Origin: Kalmusia sp. IMI 367209
Lineage: Eukaryota > Ascomycota > Dothideomycetes > Pleosporales > Didymosphaeriaceae
DNA length: 64,000 nucleotides
Reading direction: 5' to 3'
Assembly (NCBI GenBank): GCA_027946365.1
Contig: JAPEUQ010000004.1
Location: 2,170,001 to 2,234,000, forward strand
Below, piece by piece: positions 56,201-64,000 of this stretch (position 1 is its first letter; each line of letters opens with the position of its first letter). Both the position numbers and the translations under genes were made by a program. Below the pieces are notes generated by a model, which was not told where the DNA came from, searched no databases, and worked only from the letters and a program-made list of their open reading frames with translations.

Positions 56201-56695
56201 TCGAAGCGGGCGATCTTGGCGATCACCAGAGCATTCTGCAACGCCAGGCGCTGGTCTGCCTCGTTGATTGCACTTTCGAGCAAGCGGGCTCGTATCGTGG
56301 CTTTGTCTTCCTTCTTAACTGCACTAACAAGCGTCAGGTTATCTGTATTTGATAGTCGGCGAAGGAAGCATACTTGATAGCTGTCTTTCGCCAGTACTTG
56401 TCTATGCCGTTCTTGAGCTGGATGATGGCGAGGTATCGGACCTCATACGGAAGATATTTGTCCAGGAAGACAGCCTGTGAATAATCAGCTTCTACCCTAT
56501 GTTCATTGGCGAGCTTCTCACTTGTAGCAAGGGATAGAATCCCCGCGCTTTCTCCCACTCTTGCAGCTGCTTCGTGCCCGTCTGTATCTGGTTCGGATCT
56601 GTGGAAGAGGCCGAGCGCAGGACATGATACAGAATACCTTCCGTTAAAGGGTTCGCCTCCCCCGGCACCTCAATGGCGCTGAATTCAACGTTCAT
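53240..56695 (-). CDS. KAP120: Importin-beta family karyopherin, Kap120/importin-11
   Basis: Seven exons, 56695-56522, 56474-56374, 56323-56186, 56137-55098, 55048-54576, 54527-53554 and 53486-53240, with introns of 47-67 nt, encode 1,048 aa, close to yeast Kap120 length. The N-terminal importin-beta repeat is visible as NPLTEGILYHVLRSASSTDP, with VRYLAIIQLKNGIDKYWRKT and FEFPNDWPDLFEQLLQ further on. These match importin-11/Kap120 better than other karyopherins. The rest is a HEAT-repeat solenoid with an acidic loop (DDEGGALEDIE). It carries cargo, such as ribosomal or assembly proteins, through nuclear pores under Ran control. The stop is the TAA at 53240. It is divergent from PEX2. Confidence 0.92.
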
Positions 56696-57293
56696 GGCTC
56701 AACTCTATCGAAGTCACAGTGGTCTCAAAATTTGGTGTCGTGGCGGGGTCATGCGAGCGTTTGGTGGATGATGCGGCACTATGAGTGGGGTGGAGCAGGC
56801 CACGAGAGTGCAGGCAGCTGCGCGGTGAAAAGGGAAGGTGTCCTGCTCACCCAGGAAGATAAAATGACCATGAAGCAGCAAGCGTTCGAGATTGTTTACT
56901 CTTGGGCCCTTGAAGGTTCGAAAAAGCTCCCCGCTGTGCTCCGTATCAACGCCATTCGTCACAGCCCGCTCCAAAAGGCATGCGCGTCGGAACGCGGTTC
57001 CGCAGGCGTGTATGTTTGTGGCACTTGCCTCCCATCGTGCAAATATAGAAACATATAGACGACAAGCAGACCATACATCTTGTTTTGAATTGCAGTAAAA
57101 TCATCTGCGCTATTCTTGACCTCTTCTTCAGTAAATATGCACGTTGTCAGGCGATCGTAGCGCATATGCCGACAGCCCTACACTGAACCTCGGCCCAGCT
57201 ATCTCAAGCCCTGGATATCACGCTATCACGTTGTCCAGCTCCAACATATCACCGCCGTCGCCCACGCCGCCATCCTCATTTCCTGATGCCCCA
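56696..57293. promoter_or_regulatory. Divergent region between KAP120 and PEX2
   Basis: 600 bp. The frame of PEX2 is open back to about 57144 and preceded by a possible splice acceptor (GTTGTCAG at 57143-57150), so part of this may be coding if there is an upstream exon; none with a start codon was found. Confidence 0.35.
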
Positions 57294-58808
57294 ATGCCCT
57301 CCGCCGACTTCGCCGCCGCTCAGCAACGCATAGCGGCCCGCCGCGCCCAACGCGCCCGCGCAAACAACGCGGCCCCATCCATACCAACCTCCCGCCTACC
57401 GTTCAGCACCTCTATTCTCTCGATATGGGATTCGATAAAGGGCCGGGAAGGCAGCCGCCCCGCCTTCCGCGTCGGCCAAGTCGATGCCGAACTCCTCGAT
57501 GAAGAGCTATTAGCTCTGCTCAAGGGTCAAGTTGGTGAAGGACTCAAGTACTTTGGTACAAACCTCACAGATGCATGGGCGTCCGAGATACTACTAGCAC
57601 TACGACTGATATTGTTTAAACTGAGCATATGGAACAACAATGCGAGCTACGGCGCGCACCTCCAAGGCCTTCGGTACACCGACGCGCGCAGCAGCGCCCC
57701 AGACCGGCCGCCGCCAGGGAAATGGCAGAAAATCGGGTATGGTCTGGTAACGGTGGGCGGGCGATACGCGTGGACAAAATGGGAAGAGTACTTGCTTGCC
57801 GCGCAGGAAGACTACACTCGCCCGCAAACGGATGCCATGAAGTTCGCAAGCCGAATAACAGAATACCTAGACTCAGCGCACGACATCGCCTCCCTAACCT
57901 CCTTCCTCGTTTTCCTTGTAAACGGACGATACAGAACACTTACCGACCGATTACTTCGGTTAAGATTAACGCCTACATCACATTCCACTAGCAGAGAGGT
58001 TTCGTTTGAGTACCTCAATCGCCAACTCGTCTGGCACGCCTTCACAGAGTTCCTCCTCTTCCTCCTCCCGCTCGTCGGCATATCGCGCTGGCGCCGCATC
58101 CTAGCACGTACATGGCGCAAAGCCAAAGCCTCAATTCTCTCTCTTTTCGGCCGTGCCCCTGCCTCCTCAGAAGACGAAGAAGAAACTACCAAGCAAGGCG
58201 AGCTCGGCTTCCTCCCCGAGCGCACATGCGCCATCTGCTACCGCGACCAGAACCCCACCACTGCCACCGAACAAGACATAATATCGCAGTCTGCAGGCGG
58301 TGGCGGTGTCGTGGGCTCCGCCGCGACGGATATAACGAACCCGTATGAGGCGGTACCGTGCGGGTGTGTGTACTGCTTCGCATGCCTGGCGCAGCGGATA
58401 GCGAACGAAGAGGGCGAGGGGTGGACGTGTCTACGGTGTGGAGCGCTTGTGAAAGAGTGCAGACCATGGAACGGTGATGTATTGGAGAATACGCGGAGGA
58501 GTGGGTCGCAATCAAGCGGGGTAGGGAATGCGAAGAGTGTAGGCTTCGCTACAGTGGGGAATGGCGAAGGTAGTCGGTCAGACGAGAAAGCTGCGTTGAG
58601 GGAGGTAGATCCCATGCCTGAGCAGGAGGACGAGGAAGGGGAGTCATTTGCTGATGAGGGGGCCAGGTCTGGCTTGGACTGGGGGCAGACGCTAGATGAG
58701 AGCGCGGAGTGGGCACGCGCGAGCGATGATCGGAGTTCAGATGAGCATAGCGAAGAGTACGACGAGGACGAGCAAGAAGAGGGTGAAGAACTAGATTTTG
58801 ATCAATGA
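57294..58808 (+). CDS. PEX2: Peroxisomal RING E3 ligase Pex2
   Basis: From the ATG at 57294 the product is 504 aa in a single exon. The start gives MPSADFAAAQQRIAARRAQR, typical of fungal Pex2. The Pex2/Pex12 membrane domain follows (LDEELLALLKGQVGEGLKYF, then several hydrophobic helices to about residue 280). A C-terminal RING holds CAICYRDQNP, VPCGCVYCFACL and WTCLRCGALVKECRPW, with the zinc Cys residues in order and a 25-residue Gly-rich loop between the first two pairs. With Pex10 and Pex12 it ubiquitinates Pex5 for receptor recycling. The last 110 residues are an acidic tail (DEDEQEEGEELDFDQ), unusual in length. An upstream exon could add residues. Confidence 0.88.
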   Translation: MPSADFAAAQQRIAARRAQRARANNAAPSIPTSRLPFSTSILSIWDSIKGREGSRPAFRVGQVDAELLDEELLALLKGQVGEGLKYFGTNLTDAWASEILLALRLILFKLSIWNNNASYGAHLQGLRYTDARSSAPDRPPPGKWQKIGYGLVTVGGRYAWTKWEEYLLAAQEDYTRPQTDAMKFASRITEYLDSAHDIASLTSFLVFLVNGRYRTLTDRLLRLRLTPTSHSTSREVSFEYLNRQLVWHAFTEFLLFLLPLVGISRWRRILARTWRKAKASILSLFGRAPASSEDEEETTKQGELGFLPERTCAICYRDQNPTTATEQDIISQSAGGGGVVGSAATDITNPYEAVPCGCVYCFACLAQRIANEEGEGWTCLRCGALVKECRPWNGDVLENTRRSGSQSSGVGNAKSVGFATVGNGEGSRSDEKAALREVDPMPEQEDEEGESFADEGARSGLDWGQTLDESAEWARASDDRSSDEHSEEYDEDEQEEGEELDFDQ

Positions 58809-59105
58809 ATCAACTAATTTGCATATTGATGAGCTCGCAAATCTCGCTGGCACTGCTGGTCTGCAAGGATGACAATGAGAATTGATCCTTGTCCAATCTG
58901 TTTGAGGTCCAAGATTCCGGTCGTAATTCTGCCATTTCCTAGGCTGATATGTTACAAAGTGAGGAGCGACATGCCCCCTAGATCAAACCTGATGCCATCC
59001 CCCACACGCTCCATATAATCATACTCATGATCCTCCCCACAAGCAGCTGAGCAGCTTCATGCCGCTCCTAAATAAATGGTGTCGTAATACTCCCCACACC
59101 GCACC

Positions 59106-60103
59106 TCACGTCCGCATGAATTCCGCAAATCTGGGCAATGCCGCCATCTTTTCCTCCGGACTCACAATCTCATCAAAGAACACCAACTTGATATTCTTAT
59201 CTTTCTTGCTCTTCTTCTCCGGCGCCGGTACCTCGGCCGCAGCAGGACCTTTCTGCACATCCGCAATAAGGTCATCGAGCGACGCATTGAAGTCTGCGCC
59301 AGGCGGACCGCCGTTGGGAGGAAATACGCCTGGCGGCGGTGCGCCAAAGCCGGGTCGTTGCGGAAGCCCTGAAGCGGGTATGCTGCCAGGCTGCGCAGGG
59401 TATGTGGGAGGGAACTGGCCAGGGGGGAATTGTGCGTTGGCGCCAGGCGCCGGGAACGGTTGGGCGGCTGGCGGAGTCTATCGTGACAATATATTAGCAA
59501 CACGTTCACCGTTCCATAAAGTAGTGGTACTCACCGGCTCGGGCTTGACTTCCGCGACAGGCGGCGGTAGCACACCGTTCGCCCTGTCGACTCTGAACTT
59601 GGCTGCCTTCTCCTCGATTTCTTCGATCGTCTCGTTCTTCTTTGCGCGCTTGTTCGGAACCCCATTTAAGGCGCCCCTAGCTGGATTCCCCGTCGCAGCT
59701 TGTCGCTCTTGCTCTTCTCTGAAGTGCTGTTGCGTCACCTGCTGATTGTGCTGGTCGATAACATCCTGCGGCACGCCCTCCATGCCGAAGATCTCGATGT
59801 CAAGACCCTGGCGTCCAGGGATCGCGTTGTCGACTTGCGAGAGCTGCTCCTTGTGGACCTGGGTCATATGCACATTGAGACCTGTGCATGATCATTAGCG
59901 ACGAACGAGTGGGAAGAAAATCTTTAGGGATAGGTACCTCCAGCGGTGTTCAAACGGCGACCGCACTTGTCGCATTTGAAGTGCTTCGCTTTCTGGTGCG
60001 ATATGAGGATCTTAAGGTCGTCGAAGTCGCGCTCGCAGTAGAAGCACCATGGTCGCTCGAGCTTCTGGTTAAGGTCTGGATACCTCTTCCTTTTCTTCGT
60101 CAT
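59106..60103 (-). CDS. BuGZ/ZNF207-like C2H2 zinc-finger protein
   Basis: Three exons, 60103-59938, 59881-59535 and 59477-59106, with introns of 56 and 57 nt, encode 294 aa in exact phase. The N-terminus has the BuGZ signature: [20 protein letters not shown], then [20 protein letters not shown] and [10 protein letters not shown], two C2H2 fingers with a fixed linker. [20 protein letters not shown] follows, another family hallmark. The middle is charged and the C-terminus Pro/Gly-rich, which is where BuGZ forms condensates. Human BuGZ binds Bub3 and microtubules and also splicing factors; the role in filamentous fungi is not settled. The start ATG at 60103 is followed by TKKRKRYP. Confidence 0.87.
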
Positions 60104-61476
60104 CGTGTCTATTTTGCGCGCTGTAAAGCGACGGGCGTTTGGTGAATTGTCTGTGCAAACACGGATGCTGGACTCGTGGTCGTCGAACGTCTGGAGCTGG
60201 AGGTGAGCTCGCGGTTCAGGGCTTAGCGTCTTGGCACGCTGTGCGTGAACTTTTCTCCGCAGAAGTTGCGATCTTCCACCTTTACTTAACAACTCCCCTA
60301 GTGTCTTACCCGCAGATTCAAAGGCGTTGTCCATGAAAAATGTGTTATATTTGCTCTTGCTGCCGAGTTTCTGCTCAAGACGCAGGCACAGGGACTGTCC
60401 TACTTCTGTACGGCGCACAACTCCGTCGTCTCAACGAGGTCACGAAGAAATTAGAAACGCAACCAGCACAACAGCCACTTGGTCTCAGACACATCCCACA
60501 AGTCCCCTTGGGGAGCATCCTTCATCAGCGCGTCTTGCGTTTGATGTTGTGATTGCGGCTGCACAATTATTCGTGCATTACGTTGCCAGAAAAACCCACC
60601 GAGAGGTCCTTCATAGTTCACACTGCCTCGCTCTTCACGAGACTCTCCTACGAAGAGTGTGACTCCTTGCGCACCTACATTACCACATTGAGAAACAATG
60701 AGCATATCCACTCCCTATTGTGTGCCCCTTGTGACGATTCTAAGACCTGCATTGCGTCGATGGTTTTGGGCCAACACGGGTAATTTCTCCCGAAGTCTGC
60801 ATTCACCTCAATTCTATCTATAAATTGTGCTCAGGCAAGAGTATTAGATCCAAGCTAGAGGTAGCTAGTTTCGAATCCGGGTACCAATATACAGCTCAGA
60901 CTGATTGACTACGGTACAAGGAGCATTAACATAGAGTATATTGTATAGGACAGCCTGTCATGACGTAAATTTCAACGCCTTTGCTTCTTTGGCATACACT
61001 AGTTAAGGCAACAGCTTCATAGTTCTATTTCTCAATAGGAGGGGGAGAAGCATGCGGTGGATGATCAGAACCGGCTGATGATGTTGCGACAGGGCACATG
61101 CCACATGGGTGCAAGGTAATACGAAGAGCCAAAGATAGCGTTCACATATCGTTATAGAAGGCAAGTATGAGTGCAAGTGAATATGCCTGTAGATCTGTCT
61201 ATTGAAAAATTTATCGCCCGCATCCTACTACCTCCTTGTTTAACAACAATACCTGCAATCACCCCCGCAGCATCTAAAGATGAGACTAATATTGGAATGT
61301 ATTCCCCCATAGATAGCATTAGTGAAAATGACTTATGCCGAAAAATCAATGATCTGAAAGTGCTACATATTGTAGCATTGACCGGAATCACTCATATACG
61401 TAAGCGCGCGAAGCCATAGCACAGCGGGTGTACTCACATGATGAAATCTTCACGAGATATACAAATGGTTCCCAGT
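60104..61476. other. Intergenic, nothing firmly recognised
   Basis: 1.4 kb. Frames on both strands between 60330 and 60780 lack start context and exon partners. The frame upstream of the BuGZ start (to 60418) is open and mildly coding-like but is probably 5' untranslated sequence. Confidence 0.35.
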
Positions 61477-62076
61477 CTATTCGTACTCCTCAACTGGCAC
61501 CTCATACTCATCCACCGACGCCCCAGGATTGCGCTCAAACGTCGTCGCAGGGTTATTAGATAAGGCAGCGATCTCGAGGAGCTTCTCAGACTTATCGCGG
61601 TACGTCTTATGCGCCAACGATATCTTGACGGAGGGGGGAACCTTGACGCCAATTTCCATGATCAGACCGAGACGCTCCTCATACATATCTCGCCAGTACT
61701 CCGAGTTGGGATCCTTCTTGTCGTTGGCTCCGTCGATGTCCTCGCCAGTATTGCTATCGGCGGTCTTCTCGGGGGCAGCCTCTTGCGTAGTGGTCGTTTC
61801 CCAGGGCAGCTTGGAAATTAAGCCTGCCTCCTTGAATTCGTGGTAGGTGTCTGGCCGTGGGGGTTCCGTTGGACGCCCGAGAGGACCATGCTCGGTGAAG
61901 TCGTATTTGAGACTGACTACTGGCTTACGGACTTGTGGAATGTCAGTGAGGCTGGACTGTGTGTTGATTCGATGTAGAAGGACAGTGTACTTACTCGGGT
62001 CTGGCTTGCCATATCTTCGTTGAGCATCAACGGCGAAGATTGAGGCTAGGGCGACGAGGATATAAGCTGCCTTCAT
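61477..62076 (-). CDS. Small secreted protein of unknown function
   Basis: Start ATG at 62076 gives a signal peptide (MKAAYILVALASIFAVDAQ). A 63-nt intron at 61994-61932 (GTAAGT, CACTGAC, ACAAG) is a multiple of three, so the frame reads through with or without splicing; splicing gives 178 aa, retention 199 aa. The mature part has no Cys, is polar, and contains a Glu/Thr-rich linker (TTTTQEAAPEKTADSNTGED) and the motif WRDMYEERLGLIMEIGVKVP. It ends VPVEEYE. It could be an effector-like or cell-wall protein, which is speculation. Confidence 0.65.
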   Translation of the reverse strand: MKAAYILVALASIFAVDAQRRYGKPDPSKYTVLLHRINTQSSLTDIPQVRKPVVSLKYDFTEHGPLGRPTEPPRPDTYHEFKEAGLISKLPWETTTTQEAAPEKTADSNTGEDIDGANDKKDPNSEYWRDMYEERLGLIMEIGVKVPPSVKISLAHKTYRDKSEKLLEIAALSNNPATTFERNPGASVDEYEVPVEEYE

Positions 62077-63412
62077 TGTAAGGAAAGAGGCAGGAGAGTC
62101 GAATGCTGTAAACGGGAGCGAGATAGGACTCAGTGGCTAATGCGTAAAGGGAATGCGAGTTGCCCGATAAAACCAAGCAAGACTCGAGTTTATATACTAA
62201 AGACAAAAGCTTTGAACTCAACGTCTCCATGTTGTACCAAAGTAAATTTTGGTGGGATATTGCCCCACCGATATGGAGAAGCTCTACGGTTACCGCCCAT
62301 ATAGATAACCGCCTACAAACATCTTGAGGGGAGCCAAAGATGCGCTAATCCTCTCCGACCCATGGATGAAGCATAACCATAAACACAATTTATGACCGGA
62401 AAATCATAGATACGTTACGAACCGAGTTACTCTAAAATATTAGCGCTTTACAAATCTCTGTGTTCCACTCACAATGGCTAAGTCCATCGAATCGGGAACT
62501 CTTAGTATCGTATATCTACACACCATACTATTAGCTATAATGAATCAACTGGGTACTTGGTACGGGTCTGCGTTGCAAACTTTTGTACCAAAGCCAGATT
62601 CTTATACTCAACACAACACAGCCAATAGCAGGATAGATATATTTCCATAGATTGTGATAATGCTCCTTCGTGAAAATGATGAAATCAATAACAGGCGGGT
62701 GGCTCACACACATTTGTAAACAATAACACATTACACGTACAAGGGCTGACTCTATTTTTGATGGGATATGGTAGCTGAAAGCACCTGGTTCTATGATTTA
62801 CAATAGGTTCAGTTGAAACTCAGCGTAAACTCCATGGAAAGGCTATCATTTAGCAATTCCATCTCTACCTCGGATATTCGTTCAGATTTTGGACGATCAT
62901 TATGTAGTACAGCAATGTGGGGCGGTGTAGGTAGTGCAAGGACCTATCGTATTCCTACATTCCTCTCCATAGTAAAACATGGGTTTGGTTCGCCAGAGCT
63001 GCATAGCTGCCGATCTCCTTCCCACTCGGAAGCTTAGCTATCGCAATGGTTATAAGTGAGTAGATGACGAGGCTGAGGACTCACTTGACGTGAACCAGAG
63101 TCTCCTCAGCTTCATAATGGGTCCTGTCACCGCAAGCCTGCTCGGTATTTCGAGCTCCCACTCTCGATCTGCGCTCTTGGGGCCTCTAACAACGGTCTCC
63201 AGCGCTCCCACCAGCTGCGACCAACCCCTCGTTCCTATTGTGACTTCAAAAACGCTTCCGAATATTGTCTATAGAGGGGGTTTCTGCTCGCCTGACTACC
63301 CCTTTTTAGGCACGATCATTAAGGACGACTATCGTTGCTAGCCGCCTGCAACGTTGCCTAGCGCGCTCCGTACGTCACCGTTCTTCGGTTAGGGATCCCA
63401 TTCGCCTGGCTT
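62077..63412. other. Intergenic, nothing recognised
   Basis: 1.3 kb, AT-richer in its first half. A TATA-like element of the secreted-protein gene may lie near 62190-62200 (TATATAC on the plus strand). Frames at 62813 and 63090 are low-complexity Ser-rich and not convincing. Confidence 0.35.
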
Positions 63413-63857
63413 TTGGTGTCCGGCTGGATATTCAGAGGCTTATCGTGTCATGCAGACGGCGTCCACACCGACTTCGTCATCTGCAAACACGGCAACGTCG
63501 AGTGGTACGTCCAAACGGGCGTTCCAATTCACGCTGGAGGGGTCGGAGACTGCAGTAAGATGTTGTCCAACGTAGGTACTCGAGTCCACCATCTGCTGTT
63601 GGCTACCCGATTGGAATCATTTGATAAAGTGTCTGTGGCCATCGCTGGAAACGATTAGAGAGCGGCAACTCGCTGGGCAATGGTGTGAGACCGTGTACTA
63701 TGTACTTGTATGTGTATATAAGGGAATCGAGTTCGTCTTCTTAGGCCACAACCGAAGACCCCTTTCTCCATTACCGACCAAAGAGCCACAGGAGCTGGTA
63801 AAAATGAGAATGAAGTGCCGCATTATCAGCCAGTATCGTTACGACGAATGTAAGTAG
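63413..63857 (+). pseudogene. Possible broken coding remnant
   Basis: Two overlapping frames each look protein-like: one reads HADGVHTDFVICKHGNVEWY and VQTGVPIHAGGVGDCSKML up to a TAG at about 63658. The other takes over with RERQLAGQWCETVYYVL and LSPLPTKEPQELVKMRMKCR to 63857. A single shift near 63645-63655 would join them. No start or splice sites link them. The family is unknown, and the rest may lie outside the window. Confidence 0.3.
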
Positions 63858-64000
63858 TCATCTAATTCATATCCTCAATCGTGACTAAAATCCTGTGAAA
63901 GAGTAGAATGCAATCAGCTATAACAACAAGTACGACTCATACCAACAAAATCAATTGCTCTATAATTGGACTCAAATAAGATGATCCTGAAACCAAGAAA

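Noticed and set aside
60860..60890. T-arm-like sequence (TTTCGAATCCGGG), possible tRNA
   Set aside because: There is no matching 5' half of the T-stem, no D-arm or acceptor stem within range.
1..64000. Search for CRISPR arrays, rRNA genes, transposase or reverse-transcriptase ORFs
   Set aside because: No regularly spaced direct repeats, rRNA-like stretch, or transposon protein motif was seen in the frames I read.

Overview
This 64 kb window is nuclear DNA of a filamentous ascomycete (Pezizomycotina). The gene content suggests Dothideomycetes, but that is an inference from content and style. Genes lie on both strands without operons. Most carry short introns (about 45-120 nt) with GTNNGT donors, CTAAC/CTGAC-type branch sites and AG acceptors. 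The families present are eukaryotic and mostly fungal: exosome RRP41, an EDEM/Htm1 mannosidase, Tim50, Kap120, Pex2, BuGZ, GH76, DUF1996 and a Pra1/Aspf2 zinc-binding antigen. I rebuilt exon-intron structures by hand; boundaries with consistent phase are listed in the entries.

Layout. 1-11.8 kb is gene-dense: a cut gene, RRP41, an ERCC6L2-like SNF2 helicase, nicotianamine synthase with a 2-nt frame break, a YtcJ-like amidohydrolase and a CorA-like transporter. 11.8-21.1 kb is gene-poor: a degenerate GATCAAGCTC repeat, a tRNA-Leu(CAG) interrupted by two GT-AG introns, and four tandem minus-strand members of a small membrane-protein family, two apparently intact and two decayed. 21-31.4 kb is housekeeping: EDEM, Tim50, an F-box-like protein and a seven-helix membrane protein. 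31-42 kb is sparse: a single-pass surface protein, an F-box protein, a large beta-propeller-like protein ending in a CaaX box, and tRNA-Cys with an ordinary short intron. 43-53 kb is a secretion and zinc block: a broken Cys-rich gene, a ZIP zinc transporter divergent from a Pra1/Aspf2 protein, a DUF1996 gene with a 1-nt frame break, and a secreted GH76. 53-62 kb is housekeeping again: Kap120, Pex2, BuGZ and a small secreted protein. The last 2 kb holds a possible broken coding remnant.

How genes relate. The clearest functional unit is the ZIP transporter and Pra1-like pair. They share one 824-bp promoter and carry related Cys-His motifs, three in the transporter N-terminus and one at the end of the Pra1-like protein. 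This matches the zincophore/transporter pairing known from Candida PRA1/ZRT1 and Aspergillus aspf2/zrfC. Nicotianamine synthase and the CorA-like protein add a metal-handling flavour but are not adjacent to it.

The most unusual object is the tRNA-Leu(CAG) at 13426-13607. Removing 49 nt from its D-loop and 51 nt from its anticodon stem gives a complete 82-nt class II tRNA. Both inserts look exactly like the spliceosomal introns of neighbouring protein genes, not like tRNA introns. The tRNA-Cys in the same window has a conventional 37/38 intron, which gives an internal control.
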